64,000 nt of DNA from Anaerolineaceae bacterium (GCA_016841525.1 JAENYZ010000004.1:310001-374000), one strand, 5' to 3'. Shown: positions 54,351 to 64,000, counted from the stretch's first letter. The notes: generated by a model not told the origin, from the sequence alone. A program made the numbers and translations.

Positions 54351-56453
54351 ATGCCCCTTGAAAACGGTTATCGCCTAAATCAACGTTACAAAATAATTGA
54401 CATCCTCGGGCAGGGCGGCATGGGGGCTGTTTATCGAGCTGTCGATGAAAACCTGGATGTCACAGTTGCTATCAAAGAAAATGCGTTTTTCTCTGAAGAT
54501 TATGCGCGCCAGTTCCAAAGGGAAGCAAAAGTATTAGCATCTTTACGGCACCCCAACCTACCGCGGGTTTTTGATTATTTCGTAATAGCTCAACAAGGGC
54601 AGTACCTAGTAATGGATTACATAGAGGGGGATGACCTTCGCCAGTGGATGAACAAAGAAGGGGTAATTCCTGAAATTGATGTCATTCAAATTGGGATCGA
54701 AATATGTAATGCCCTGATTTATTTACACTCCAGAACGCCGCCGATAACCCATCGAGATATTAAACCCGGCAACATCAAAATCACGCCTGAGGGGGAGGTC
54801 ATCCTGGTTGATTTTGGCTTGGTGAAAATCAATTACGACAAGGAATTGACCACAACGGCTGCCCGGGCAATGACCCCGGGTTATTCCCCACCAGAACAAT
54901 ATGGGGATACGCCTACAGATCACAGATCCGACATCTTCTCCTTGGGCGCAACGCTTTATGCAGCATTAGCGGGCTACCTTCCTGAAGACAGCCTGTCGAG
55001 GACAACCGGCAAAGCAGACTTAACACCGATTAGAGATTACAACCCCGATGTCTCTGAAGCACTTGAAATGGTGATAGAAAAAGCCCTGGCACTTCGTTAC
55101 CAGGACCGCTGGCAAACAGCAGAAGACTTTAAGCAAGCCCTTTTGGACGTCAAAGAATCAATCCCAAGAGAGGCGTGGCATAGTGACCATGTGATTCTCT
55201 TTAAAGCACCCACAACTTCAGATAATGGTCCCAATTTATCAGAATACAGCGGCAAAATTCAAGGGAACAATTTATCCCGACCCCAAAAGCGATGGTTTAA
55301 ACGTTTGGATCCGGTATGGATATTTTTCGCGAGTTTGCTTGCTGTAATGCTGTTGCTTTTAGGTGCTTCGGCAATATGGCCGCAGAATTTCAGGGCGATT
55401 TGGGGTATGAACAGCACTCCTACCCGCGCAAGAACCCTGTCAGTGATTGGGGATAAAACGTCGGTGAACCCATCTGAGACGATGATGGCGGTAGAAACAG
55501 CCCAAACACCCGAGATAACAGCGACGTTAATTGAGTCCCTCCCGGATGAGACAACACCGACGCCAACCAAGACCCCTACTGGCGGGGGCGCAGGTATGAT
55601 CGCCTATGTTTCTGAGCGAACAGGCTTACCTCAAATATGGCTTTTGGATACCCTGACGGGGGCGACACAGCAGCTTACCCGTCTTGATGAAGGAGCCTGC
55701 CAGCCGGATTGGTCCCCTGGTGGTGATGCAATCGTATTCTCATCACCCTGTTCAGGAAAGCGAACACGGCATGCGGGTGCAAGTTTATTTATCCTTGATC
55801 TTAAAGAAAATGCCCTGACACAATTGACGAAATCACTCGAAGGTGATTTTGATCCAGCATGGTCTCCTGCAGGAGATTGGATCGCCTACACCTCGTTATT
55901 GAATGGGCAGCTTCAATTATTCAAGATCAATATTTTTGATCAGTCGGTTGTCAAGCTGTCAGATGGTACTTATAACGAATTTGACCCTGCCTGGTCAAAG
56001 GGAGGTGGACAAATCGCTTTTGTTCGCACACGTGGGGCTGATCAGATTTGGATAATGAGTGCAGATGGTAAGGACCCGATACAATTTTCATTGTCCGGCG
56101 TCATTGATAACAGCCACCCCAGCTGGTATCCCCAGGAAGGGCTGATGCTTTTCAGCCAGGTGCTCGGAGCAGGCAGTCCCTCGAAAAAATTGTTTGGCAT
56201 GCGGCTTGATGATATCGGTAAGCATGAGGAATATCCAATTACACCAGCAAATCAGACAGATTATGTGCCGTTAATGGACAATGTGACCGTCTCTCCTGAT
56301 GGGATATGGCTTGCCTTTGATTATTGGTATTACGATGTACTTTCGGATATCTATATTATGAAGTTCCCGGGCGTAGACTTGCGCCAGCTAACGACCGATC
56401 CTGCTTTAGATTATGAGCCGGCATGGCGTCCACTGCCGCCAGCCAGTAATTAA
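54351..56453 (+). CDS. Ser/Thr protein kinase with extracellular PD40/TolB-like propeller
   Basis: The 700-residue protein starts with a Hanks-type kinase (about 12-270): glycine loop GQGGMGAVYRAV, catalytic Lys in VAIKEN, HRDIKPGNIKI, DFG in LVDFGLVKI, and PPEQYGD in place of APE. A membrane helix (about 323-345, WIFFASLLAVMLLLLGASAIW) follows, then a Thr/Pro-rich linker and a PD40/TolB-type beta propeller (about 415-700; GMIAYVSERTGLPQIWLLD, CQPDWSPGGDAIVFSS). It is a receptor-type kinase with an outside sensor. Targets are unknown. Confidence 0.93.
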   Translation: MPLENGYRLNQRYKIIDILGQGGMGAVYRAVDENLDVTVAIKENAFFSEDYARQFQREAKVLASLRHPNLPRVFDYFVIAQQGQYLVMDYIEGDDLRQWMNKEGVIPEIDVIQIGIEICNALIYLHSRTPPITHRDIKPGNIKITPEGEVILVDFGLVKINYDKELTTTAARAMTPGYSPPEQYGDTPTDHRSDIFSLGATLYAALAGYLPEDSLSRTTGKADLTPIRDYNPDVSEALEMVIEKALALRYQDRWQTAEDFKQALLDVKESIPREAWHSDHVILFKAPTTSDNGPNLSEYSGKIQGNNLSRPQKRWFKRLDPVWIFFASLLAVMLLLLGASAIWPQNFRAIWGMNSTPTRARTLSVIGDKTSVNPSETMMAVETAQTPEITATLIESLPDETTPTPTKTPTGGGAGMIAYVSERTGLPQIWLLDTLTGATQQLTRLDEGACQPDWSPGGDAIVFSSPCSGKRTRHAGASLFILDLKENALTQLTKSLEGDFDPAWSPAGDWIAYTSLLNGQLQLFKINIFDQSVVKLSDGTYNEFDPAWSKGGGQIAFVRTRGADQIWIMSADGKDPIQFSLSGVIDNSHPSWYPQEGLMLFSQVLGAGSPSKKLFGMRLDDIGKHEEYPITPANQTDYVPLMDNVTVSPDGIWLAFDYWYYDVLSDIYIMKFPGVDLRQLTTDPALDYEPAWRPLPPASN

Positions 56454-56457
56454 TATT

Positions 56458-56478
56458 TGAAACTCAATTAAAGTTTCA
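56458..56478. terminator. Small hairpin between convergent genes
   Basis: TGAAACT (56458-56464) pairs with AGTTTCA (56472-56478) around 7 bases, between the kinase and amylosucrase stops. Weak as a terminator. Confidence 0.3.
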
Positions 56479-56487
56479 CGCTTCCTA

Positions 56488-58464
56488 TTATTCTTTCAAA
56501 CACCCTTGAAGCCACATAAACTGAAAAGGTTCCAATTCCAGTTCTTCAATCGATGAGGTTGTTATGCCTGAAACAATATCTTTCAATATGATCTTCTCTT
56601 TGAAAAGATTCAGCTTTTTTAAGGATAGGCTTTGGGAAAAATCACTGAAATTATTCAAGAACAAGATTTGTTGGTCATGATCTTTGTGAATATATCCAAA
56701 TACATGGGGATTGCCGGTGTATATAAAATCAGGCAATTTCTCACTAATGATGGAGAGTGACTTTCTCAAATGAATCAATTTCTGAAAACCCTGGTAAATT
56801 CTTCCAGGAATGCTTTCTTCTTCGCCCCGTTTTGCATAGCGTTCTAAGTCAGCTTCAGTGCGATGAACCCAACGGCTGTCATCTGTTTTTGCAGGATCAT
56901 CTTGATAGCTGTAGTCATTCAGGGTGCCAACTTCATCGCCTAAATAGATCAGTGGAATGCCGCCAATTGACAATATAATGCTGTGAATCAGCAAAATCCT
57001 TCGGATGGCAAGATCGACCTCAACTTGAGTTTCTTCTTCAAGCGCCTTTTCAAGCCCCGCAAGTGAAGCAGTTGTTCCCGATATGCGTGCATCTTTGGTT
57101 TTTATATTTTCTTGGAAGGGCAAACCCCGGGCAAAACTGCCCTCAAAGCGACCGGTATAAAATGCATTCAAGAATTGACGATGGTCAAAGGCATTCACCC
57201 ACAAATCTGCGGCATCCTCATCTGAAAATGTCCAGCCGATATCATCGTGGCAGCGGACGTAATTCACCCAGGCGCAGCCATCGGGGATCTCAAAGCGTTT
57301 CTTCATCGAATACAACAGGAGGTTGACCTCTCTGGTTGCAAGGGTATTCCACAGCAAAGCCATCAAAAGCGGATTATAGGACAGCTGGCATTCATCCGGA
57401 TGGATATATTTAGCTACCTCATCAGGATGGACAATTGCCTCAGATTTGAACAACAAAGCTGGCGATGCAATGCGAGCAATCAGGTTATAGGCCTGAATGA
57501 TGCTGTGGGCTTGCGGCAGGTTCTCACAACTGGTCCCCATTTCTTTCCAGATAAAGGCAACCGCGTCAAGGCGCAGCACTTCCACACCCTGGTTTGCCAA
57601 AAACAGCATCTCCCCTGCCATCTGGTTGAAGACCTCTGGGTTGGCATAATTTAAATCCCATTGATTGGAATGAAAAGTGGTCCAAACCCATTGACCGATA
57701 TCATAAAAATAAGTGAATGCCCCGGGATGTTCTTCTGGAAATATCTCTCGCAGGGTTTTTTCGTAAGCATTTGGTATTGTGCGTTCGGGGAATATCCGGT
57801 AATAATTCTGATAACGCTGCTCTCCTGCACGTGCTTTTAATGCCCACTCATGCTCATTTGACGTGTGATTAAAGACGAAATCTATGACAAGGCTGATCCC
57901 TTCTTCCCGGAGTTCTCCTGCCAGTAACCTGAGGTCTTCCATCGTGCCTAATTTTGGGTCCACTTCTCGATAACTGCTGATGGCATACCCCCCGTCATTT
58001 TCACCTTCAGGAGATTTGAACAGAGGCATTAAATGAAGATAGGTCAAACCAAGCTCTTTGAAGTATGGAATTTTATTTCGGATCCCTGATAAATCTCCCG
58101 CGAAAAGATCGACATAGCATACGCCGCCGAGCATGCGGTGATCCTGAAACCAATTCGGTTGTCCCTCACGCAAAGCGTCCAGTTTTTTTAGGTCACCAGG
58201 TCGATCTATCCAGGCTTTTGTGATTTCAGTTAACAAGGATTCAAAATAAAAGAAGAAATCATATCGTTGACCATATAGATCCACAAGAATCGAAAAGAGC
58301 GATGGGAAATGTGTTTGAATCCGACGGATATATAACTTCCATGCTTCTGGATGTGATTTTCGAAAAGTAGAAAAACGATCATTCAACCGGGGAATCAATC
58401 GTTCAAGTGATTTTTTGGATTCTAATTCAATATCAAAATCAGGTTGATTGGGCTTATCAAGCAT
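56488..58464 (-). CDS. Amylosucrase-like GH13 glycoside hydrolase
   Basis: The 658-residue GH13 protein has the amylosucrase layout: a helical N-terminal domain (about 1-95), then the barrel. Motifs are LVIDFVFNHTSNEHEWA (region I), VEVLRLDAVAFIWKEMG (nucleophile Asp), LLFKSEAIVHPDEV (acid/base Glu), and NYVRCHDDIGWTF (stabilising Asp). Such enzymes make an alpha-1,4-glucan from sucrose and release fructose. The adjacent fructokinase-like gene and LacI regulator support sucrose as substrate. Sucrose hydrolysis or isomerisation by a near relative is also possible. Confidence 0.92.
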   Translation of the reverse strand: MLDKPNQPDFDIELESKKSLERLIPRLNDRFSTFRKSHPEAWKLYIRRIQTHFPSLFSILVDLYGQRYDFFFYFESLLTEITKAWIDRPGDLKKLDALREGQPNWFQDHRMLGGVCYVDLFAGDLSGIRNKIPYFKELGLTYLHLMPLFKSPEGENDGGYAISSYREVDPKLGTMEDLRLLAGELREEGISLVIDFVFNHTSNEHEWALKARAGEQRYQNYYRIFPERTIPNAYEKTLREIFPEEHPGAFTYFYDIGQWVWTTFHSNQWDLNYANPEVFNQMAGEMLFLANQGVEVLRLDAVAFIWKEMGTSCENLPQAHSIIQAYNLIARIASPALLFKSEAIVHPDEVAKYIHPDECQLSYNPLLMALLWNTLATREVNLLLYSMKKRFEIPDGCAWVNYVRCHDDIGWTFSDEDAADLWVNAFDHRQFLNAFYTGRFEGSFARGLPFQENIKTKDARISGTTASLAGLEKALEEETQVEVDLAIRRILLIHSIILSIGGIPLIYLGDEVGTLNDYSYQDDPAKTDDSRWVHRTEADLERYAKRGEEESIPGRIYQGFQKLIHLRKSLSIISEKLPDFIYTGNPHVFGYIHKDHDQQILFLNNFSDFSQSLSLKKLNLFKEKIILKDIVSGITTSSIEELELEPFQFMWLQGCLKE

Positions 58465-58498
58465 AATTTCTTCCTTTTTTGATAAAAATCAAATCAAT

Positions 58499-59476
58499 TT
58501 AAGACCATTGGATATCGATATTTCTTGATTTGAGAAATGCACGTACTTCCTTTGTGGTTGGCAGGGCTGGGATTGCCCCAAGCTGGGTTGTTGTGAGGGC
58601 ACCAACAGCATTAGCATACAGGCAGACCTTGCTCAAAATAGATTCGTTGACTAATGCTTCCGGATGTTCACTCAGTCCTTTTAATAAACCAGCGACAAAT
58701 CCATCGCCAGCGCCGGTCGTATCAATGGCTTTTGCGCTGATCCCCTCAACTAAGCCCTTAAAACCTGGCGTGTAATATCGGCAGCCTACTTTTCCCAGGG
58801 TGACTACCAATAGTTGTAGATTTTCATGCCACAGGGTGTTCACCGCTTCGTCAATGTCATCCATCCCTGTCAGGAAGGTCAACTCATCTTCGCTGACTTT
58901 GATCAAATCCACTTTTCCCCATACGCTGAGCATCCCATCCTTTGCAGCAGATGGATCAGGCCAGAGAGCAAGGCGCAAGTTGGGATCATAGGAGATCAGC
59001 ACACCGTTTTCACGAGCAGACCCCAGGGCAGCCAGGGTTGCGCTCCTGGAGGGTTCAGATATCAATGAGATCGAGCCAAAGTGAAATATTTTTGCATGTT
59101 TGATGAGGGTGTAGTCAACCTCATCAGGCCGGTACAGCATATCGGCACTGGGATGTCGGTAGAACATAAATTCACGCTCGCCATCAGCCTTCAATGAAAC
59201 AAAAGCAAGGGCTGTGCGCGCCTCGTGCGAAAAGACCAAACCCTGAGTGTTGACACCTAAATCACTTAGCGTCTTTTCCAGGAATTCTCCAAAAGGATCA
59301 TCGCCCACCTTCCCAAGGAAAGCACATGAGATCCCTAGCTTAGCCAGGCCGGCTGCAACATTTGCCGGGGCACCGCCAGGCGCTTTTTTAAATGCCGGCG
59401 CTTCAATCAGCGACACGTTTGAAGTGGTTGGAACAAAATCAATCAGTAACTCACCGAGAGTGACAATATCTGCCAT
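58499..59476 (-). CDS. PfkB-family sugar kinase, probable fructokinase
   Basis: The 325-residue protein has the PfkB signatures GAPANVAAGLAKLG near residue 35 and DTTGAGDGFVAGLL near 250 (catalytic Asp). It is flanked by an amylosucrase gene (34 bases downstream) and a LacI regulator, so phosphorylating the fructose freed from sucrose is the likely job. Other hexose substrates cannot be excluded. It opens with an ATG and a ribosome site (ggagagg). Confidence 0.92.
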   Translation of the reverse strand: MADIVTLGELLIDFVPTTSNVSLIEAPAFKKAPGGAPANVAAGLAKLGISCAFLGKVGDDPFGEFLEKTLSDLGVNTQGLVFSHEARTALAFVSLKADGEREFMFYRHPSADMLYRPDEVDYTLIKHAKIFHFGSISLISEPSRSATLAALGSARENGVLISYDPNLRLALWPDPSAAKDGMLSVWGKVDLIKVSEDELTFLTGMDDIDEAVNTLWHENLQLLVVTLGKVGCRYYTPGFKGLVEGISAKAIDTTGAGDGFVAGLLKGLSEHPEALVNESILSKVCLYANAVGALTTTQLGAIPALPTTKEVRAFLKSRNIDIQWS

Positions 59477-59598
59477 TTGATTACCTCTCCTTTATTTCTT
59501 ATTATATCAACAGCACCCACAAAATTTTTCGAACTTTTCTCTTCAAAATTTTCTCGAATGTTCCTTTTACGGTCCTGATCAAAGTTTTAAGTCATTTT

Positions 59599-60612
59599 TT
59601 ATGTTGATTGACGTTCAATAATTTTCAAAGGCAGACGTACATGGCGCAGCGGGCGATCAGGGTCCTTAATCCTTGATAACAAGATTTCGACGGCGAGGCG
59701 GCCGGACTCTTCCAGGGATTGTCGGATGGTGGATAGCCCAACATAACCAGCGATGTCCAGGTCGTCAAAGCCCAGGACTGCCAAATCCTCCGGGACTCGC
59801 AACCCCAAAGCCCGGGCTTTATTAACCACACCTAAGGCTTGCAAGTCAGTTGCAGCAAAGATTGCTGTTGGATGATTTTTCTGCTTCAAGATCGGTTCGA
59901 TCTTCTCTTCCGCGTTTTGTACATCATATTCTGCTTTACAGATAAATTCTGAAGGCAGATATAAATTCCTCTCTCGGAGCGCTTTTTGAAAACCCTGCAA
60001 GCGCTGCGTAATCGGGAGAATTGTATATTCCCGCAGCTCTGAAGTATCACCAATGAATCCAAAACTTTGATGTCCTTTATCAGCCAGGTAATTTCCTGCC
60101 ATTTCACCACCTGCAAGGTCATCAATTTCGACGGTGTTCAGGTCAGGCCGTGGGAATTCAATTAATACGGTTTCAAGGTCATGCTGCTTCAACTTATTCG
60201 CAGATTGATCGTTGACCTTCAATGAAAGTAAGATCAAGCCGTCCAGATGCGCCGTTAATGGCAAGGTCGCCAAGTAATGGTTGAGATGCTCGATTGATTC
60301 AACGGCAAAAATTGTCAATTCATAGGGTGTTGAAAGCAAGCCCTCAGCAATACCTCTAAGGCGTTGAACAAAGGCTGGTGCTGTGAAAAACGGGGTCAAT
60401 ACGCCGATGCGGGAGAAACCCTTCATCGCTCGCGCACGTGCCTCGGCTTTAGGGACAAAACCCAACCGATCAATGGCATCTTGAATGCGTTCCCGTGTGG
60501 GATCACTAACATGTGAACTTGCATTGATCACCCGGGAGACAGTCGAAATGCTGACGCCTGCCGCCTTAGCAACATCATAAATGGTGGGAGGGCGATTATC
60601 TTTTTGGCTCAT
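59599..60612 (-). CDS. LacI-family transcriptional regulator
   Basis: The 337-residue protein has the LacI HTH (about 10-55; [21 protein letters not shown], with the hinge region) and a periplasmic-binding-protein-like sugar domain (about 65-330). The ATG at 60612 is preferred; the ORF-track start (60624) uses TTG. It leads the minus-strand set of sugar kinase and amylosucrase, and probably represses it until sucrose or a product binds (inference). The tandem 14-bp motif just upstream is the likely operator. Confidence 0.9.
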   Translation of the reverse strand: MSQKDNRPPTIYDVAKAAGVSISTVSRVINASSHVSDPTRERIQDAIDRLGFVPKAEARARAMKGFSRIGVLTPFFTAPAFVQRLRGIAEGLLSTPYELTIFAVESIEHLNHYLATLPLTAHLDGLILLSLKVNDQSANKLKQHDLETVLIEFPRPDLNTVEIDDLAGGEMAGNYLADKGHQSFGFIGDTSELREYTILPITQRLQGFQKALRERNLYLPSEFICKAEYDVQNAEEKIEPILKQKNHPTAIFAATDLQALGVVNKARALGLRVPEDLAVLGFDDLDIAGYVGLSTIRQSLEESGRLAVEILLSRIKDPDRPLRHVRLPLKIIERQST

Positions 60613-60635
60613 AAATTGGATCAATTCTATTTATT

Positions 60636-60663
60636 GGAACTGCTTTCACGGAAGTGCTTTCAT
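60636..60663. promoter_or_regulatory. Tandem 14-bp direct repeat, candidate LacI-type operator
   Basis: GGAACTGCTTTCAC is followed directly by GGAAGTGCTTTCAT (12 of 14 identical). The reverse complement contains TGAAAGC twice, the common half-site of LacI-family operators. It lies between the LacI gene and the divergent aldo/keto reductase. Confidence 0.5.
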
Positions 60664-60822
60664 GCTCATATTAACATATTATTTTTTAGGAGTCAAACAA
60701 AAATGCGCCTGGCTTCTTCTGCTGTTATTTTGAGCAAGTTTGACCCTTCGCGTATAATTGATGTAACGAATAGGGGATCAATGCATCATATAAATAAAAA
60801 AAGGAAATATCAAGGAGGAATT

Positions 60823-61791
60823 ATGGAATATCGACATTTAGGTAGAGCAGGCGTGAAAGTATCAGAGCTTTCACTTGGTGCCTGGGTAACTTATGGAAAC
60901 CAGTTTGGCGTTCAAGAAGCCAAGGAGATCATGGCAGCAGCTTTCAACGCAGGTGTCAATTTCTTTGACAATGCAGAGGCTTATGCCAACGGCCAGGCTG
61001 AGCTTATCATGGGAAAAGCCCTCAAAGAATTGGGCTGGGCACGCAAGGATTATCTAATTTCAACAAAGATTTTCTGGGGCGGCGAAGGTCCAAATGATCG
61101 CGGCCTTTCCTATAAACACATCGTGGAAGGGGTAAATAACGCTCTCAAACGTTTGCAGCTGGATTATGTGGATTTTGTATATGCACATCGCCCTGACCCC
61201 GAAACACCAATTGAAGAAACTGTATTTGCTTTCAACCATGTAATTCAGCAGGGCAAGGCATTTTACTGGGGTACTTCGGAGTGGTCTGCTGCTGAAATAA
61301 TGCGGGCGACGGATTTTGCAAGGCGTAATAATTTGCGTCCGCCTTCCATGGAACAGCCCCAATACAATATGTTCCACAGGCGTCGTTTTGAAGAAGAATA
61401 CGCACCACTATATAAAGAGCTTGGTTATGGTACAACAACCTGGAGCCCCCTGTACGGCGGCATGCTGACCGGGAAATACAATGAAGGCAAGATACCTGAG
61501 GGCAGTCGTGCAAACCTGAGTGATTTTGAATGGATGAAGAAACGGGTTCAGGATGAGAAAAAGCTGGAAGTTACCCGAGAACTCGCAAAAGTTGCTGAAG
61601 ATTTAGGCGTATCCATGGCACAAATGTCACTGGCATGGGTTTTGAAGAACCCCAATGTGAGCACAGTGATTACCGGTGCCAGCAAGGTTTCCCAGGTGGA
61701 AGAAAATATGAAAGCCGTTGAGACCAAAGAAAAATTAACCGATGATGTCATGGAACGCATTGAGAATATCATCCGTGTTATCGAAGACTGA
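60823..61791 (+). CDS. Aldo/keto reductase (Kv-beta-like)
   Basis: The 322-residue TIM-barrel oxidoreductase opens with [17 protein letters not shown] and has the catalytic Tyr in [14 protein letters not shown], the Lys in LISTKIF, and the His in FVYAHRPDP. The form ([10 protein letters not shown]-like [13 protein letters not shown]) places it with the potassium-channel-beta-like reductases, which use NADPH. The true start is the ATG at 60823 with AAGGAGG; the ORF-track N-terminus (60604) is spurious. It may share control with the LacI gene across the short divergent region. Confidence 0.93.
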   Translation: MEYRHLGRAGVKVSELSLGAWVTYGNQFGVQEAKEIMAAAFNAGVNFFDNAEAYANGQAELIMGKALKELGWARKDYLISTKIFWGGEGPNDRGLSYKHIVEGVNNALKRLQLDYVDFVYAHRPDPETPIEETVFAFNHVIQQGKAFYWGTSEWSAAEIMRATDFARRNNLRPPSMEQPQYNMFHRRRFEEEYAPLYKELGYGTTTWSPLYGGMLTGKYNEGKIPEGSRANLSDFEWMKKRVQDEKKLEVTRELAKVAEDLGVSMAQMSLAWVLKNPNVSTVITGASKVSQVEENMKAVETKEKLTDDVMERIENIIRVIED

Positions 61792-61811
61792 AGTTTTGAA
61801 TATGTAATGAT

Positions 61812-61845
61812 AAAGGGCTGCTGATAACGGCAGCCCTTTTCTTGT
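61812..61845 (+). terminator. Rho-independent terminator after the aldo/keto reductase
   Basis: AAAGGGCTGC pairs perfectly with GCAGCCCTTT around an 8-base loop, followed by a T-rich tail. Confidence 0.85.
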
Positions 61846-61920
61846 TAAACTTTTATTCAAAGCCAAATCGGGTTAAAATGAATTGAAAGCATCCACTCTA
61901 TATAATAAAGGACTGCTCCT

Positions 61921-64000
61921 ATGCCCCCAGTTTTATATCTTCTTGACGGTCACGGTCTTGCTTACAGAGCTTACTACGCGCTAACAGCCGGCGGCACTCG
62001 CACCAATGCTTTTCAGACAAGCAGCGGTGAACCAACAGCTGGCGTTTATGGTTTTACCAGCATCCTGCTGCGCATCTTTGAACAGGAAAATCCAGATTAC
62101 CTGGCGGTGGTATTTGATAAGGGAAAAACCTTTCGCCATGAGCTTTTTGATGACTATAAAGGCACGCGCGCAAAAATGCCGGATGATCTTCGTACCCAGG
62201 TGGAGCGCATGCGTGAAATCGTCGATGCATTCAATATCCCCCGTTTAGAAATGGAAAATTATGAGGCTGATGACGTTCTCGGCAGCGTGGCACGTTGGGC
62301 TGCAGAAGAAAAAGGTTTGGGAGTGAAGATCATCACCGGGGATAAGGACTTATTACAATTGGTTACGGATCGGGTGGTGGTTAACCTGGCAGGCAGCAAG
62401 CTCTCGGATGCAAAGGACTACTTCCCTGAGGACGTGAAAAAGAAACTCGGCGTTTTACCTGAAAAAGTGGTGGATTTTAAAGCCCTGTGCGGTGACACCT
62501 CCGACAATATTCCCGGCGTCAAAGGGGTCGGCGAAAAGACGGCTGTTAAGCTGCTTGATGAATACGGCGATCTGGACGGCATCTTCGAACACATCGATGA
62601 GATATCCGGCCGGGCAAAATCCGCGCTTGGGGGAAGTAAAGAAGTCGCTTACCTCAGCCAAAAACTGTCCCGTATTGTGACAGACCTGAAAGTAGATCTT
62701 AATCTTGAACAGGCACGCATTGACCGATTTAATCCCAAAGCAGTGGAAGACCTGTTCAGAGAATTAGAATTCCGAACGTTGACAGACCAGCTCAACAAAC
62801 TCGTGGGCAAGATGAAACCAATTATGCCAGAAGGTGAAGAACAAATGGATTTATTCCCTCAAAGTATCGAGTCTGCGTCATCCTTTGAAGCAGCAGGAGA
62901 AATAGGTACAACAATTGTTGATACCCCGGAGGCTCTTTCGGAACTCATAAAAACCTTGAAAGATGCGGACATGATTGCTTTTGACACCGAAACCACGGAT
63001 ACTGACGTGATGCGGGCAAAACTGGTCGGGATCTCACTGGCTGTGAAGCCTGATCACGGCTACTACATTCCTGTCGGACACAAAGAAGGCAAACAACTGC
63101 CGCTCAAGGACGTCTTTGAAGCCCTTTCAGGGGTAATGACAGATCCTGAGATTGGAAAAGCAGGTCATAACCTTAAATACGACTACCTGGTCTTAAAACG
63201 AGCCGGTTTGATCGTTTCACCGCTTACATTTGACACCATGATTGCAGAGTGGTTGATCAACCCTGCATCACGCAACCTGGGATTAAAAAACCTGGCATGG
63301 GTGCGCCTGGGATATGAAATGACCCAAATTGAAGCATTGATTGGCAAAGGGAGCAGCCAAAAGACGATGGATAAAGTGTCCATCGTCGATGCTGCCAGCT
63401 ATGCCGCAGCAGATGCGGCAATTTGTCTGCGCTTGATCCCTGAGTTGAGAAATGATTTGGAAGAACAAAAAGCTGAAGAGCTCTTCAAAACCATGGAGAT
63501 GCCCCTTATTCCTGTTTTAGCTGCTATGGAAGAAGCGGGCATTAAGCTGGACCAGGCATTCTTTGAAAACTTTTCGCATGAATTGGAAGAAAGCCTGGGC
63601 ACAATTGAGGATAAGATCCAGACTGCCGTCGGTTACGAATTCAACCTGAATTCAACGCAGCAGCTATCCCAGGCATTATTTCAAGACCTGGGATTAACAC
63701 CCCCGGATCGGGCACGAAAAACATCCTCAGGTTACTATTCCACGGCTGCCTCCGTTTTAGAGGCAATGAAGGGGCAGCACCCGGTGATCGATTGGATGCT
63801 TGAGTATCGGGAGCTCGAAAAACTTCGGTCAACTTATGTCGATTCACTGCCGCTGCAAATCAACCCGGAAACGGGGCGAGTCCACACTTCCTTCAACCAA
63901 ACTGGCACGGTAACAGGACGTATTGCTTCCTCTGATCCTAACTTGCAGAATATCCCCACCCGAACAGAAATTGGGCGACGCGTACGCAATGGATTCATTG
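61921..64000 (+). CDS. polA: DNA polymerase I (3' end cut by window edge)
   Basis: The frame stays open from the ATG at 61921 to the right edge (693 codons), so the ORF track missed it. The 5' nuclease domain spans about 1-290 (LLDGHGLAYRAYYAL, FDKGKTFRHELF, ENYEADDVLG, ITGDKDLLQLV, GVKGVGEKTAVKLL). The 3'-5' exonuclease spans about 330-510 with catalytic residues intact (AFDTETTDT, GHNLKYDYL, YAAADAAICLRL), so proofreading should work. The polymerase domain has begun (TVTGRIASSDPNLQNIPTR). The ribosome site is aaagga. The rest is outside the window. Confidence 0.96.
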   Translation, partial: MPPVLYLLDGHGLAYRAYYALTAGGTRTNAFQTSSGEPTAGVYGFTSILLRIFEQENPDYLAVVFDKGKTFRHELFDDYKGTRAKMPDDLRTQVERMREIVDAFNIPRLEMENYEADDVLGSVARWAAEEKGLGVKIITGDKDLLQLVTDRVVVNLAGSKLSDAKDYFPEDVKKKLGVLPEKVVDFKALCGDTSDNIPGVKGVGEKTAVKLLDEYGDLDGIFEHIDEISGRAKSALGGSKEVAYLSQKLSRIVTDLKVDLNLEQARIDRFNPKAVEDLFRELEFRTLTDQLNKLVGKMKPIMPEGEEQMDLFPQSIESASSFEAAGEIGTTIVDTPEALSELIKTLKDADMIAFDTETTDTDVMRAKLVGISLAVKPDHGYYIPVGHKEGKQLPLKDVFEALSGVMTDPEIGKAGHNLKYDYLVLKRAGLIVSPLTFDTMIAEWLINPASRNLGLKNLAWVRLGYEMTQIEALIGKGSSQKTMDKVSIVDAASYAAADAAICLRLIPELRNDLEEQKAEELFKTMEMPLIPVLAAMEEAGIKLDQAFFENFSHELEESLGTIEDKIQTAVGYEFNLNSTQQLSQALFQDLGLTPPDRARKTSSGYYSTAASVLEAMKGQHPVIDWMLEYRELEKLRSTYVDSLPLQINPETGRVHTSFNQTGTVTGRIASSDPNLQNIPTRTEIGRRVRNGFI

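Overview
The window looks like a chromosomal segment of an Anaerolineae-type Chloroflexota bacterium. This is an inference from gene content and style, with no rRNA present to confirm it. Supporting signs are moderate GC, clear Shine-Dalgarno sites, an uncharacterised DUF3090 / SCO1664-family pair, a Thr/Pro-rich membrane protein, a Ser/Thr kinase with a C-terminal propeller, a giant SARP/NB-ARC/TPR regulator, RNase J, and a two-subunit cytosolic [NiFe] hydrogenase. No phage, insertion sequence, CRISPR array or rRNA operon is visible. There is one tRNA, Lys(CTT).

Layout. Bases 1-3.4 kb hold a truncated membrane-tethered LuxR-HTH/Kelch regulator and a secreted M23 peptidase, both on the minus strand. 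Bases 3.8-14.6 kb are a plus-strand housekeeping run: greA, lysS, an ECF sigma/anti-sigma pair, an S1-domain protein, pyrG, a lipoprotein, eno, a family-5 uracil-DNA glycosylase and an ABC-F protein. Bases 14.9-18.3 kb carry a MacAB-like export operon on the minus strand. Bases 18.6-25.6 kb carry a zinc-ribbon membrane protein, a peroxiredoxin and thioredoxin-like pair, a class A beta-lactamase-like protein, a DHH-CBS-CCA nucleotidyltransferase fusion and a GNAT acetyltransferase. Bases 25.8-30.5 kb carry the SARP-type regulator, very small ORFs, a four-helix membrane protein, tRNA-Lys and a candidate small RNA. Bases 30.5-44.9 kb carry rnj, dnaE, DUF3090, the SCO1664-family protein, hutI, an HD phosphohydrolase, three surface-polysaccharide genes and an ADP-ribosylglycohydrolase. 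Bases 46.2-48.4 kb carry the hydrogenase operon. Bases 48.6-56.5 kb carry an inositol-monophosphatase-like gene, a DUF2892 protein, comEC, psuG, the Thr/Pro-rich protein and the kinase. Bases 56.5-60.6 kb carry a sucrose module (LacI regulator, sugar kinase, amylosucrase). An aldo/keto reductase and polA (cut by the right edge) end the window.

Two real genes are missing from the ORF track because they run off the edges: the LuxR/Kelch gene (1-981, minus) and polA (61921-64000, plus). Several ORF-track starts are too long; corrected starts are given for the M23 peptidase, lysS, the peroxiredoxin, the TlpA-like protein, the sugar-phosphate transferase, the hydrogenase small subunit, the inositol phosphatase, psuG, the LacI regulator and the aldo/keto reductase.

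Most unusual signals: (1) a family of 7-bp-periodic intergenic arrays (CCTAATA / TATTAGG-like units) at five places between genes, three of them with oppositely oriented arms around a 60-90 base spacer; (2) a promoter-plus-terminator unit of about 117 nt upstream of rnj with no ORF, probably a small RNA or leader; (3) a hydrogenase large subunit that ends exactly at its metal-binding motif with Gln in place of the usual His and no cleavable tail; (4) two perfect 14-bp palindromes with the same half-site in the hydrogenase leader; (5) the DUF3090/SCO1664 pair, in which the DUF3090 member has lost its C-terminal cysteines.
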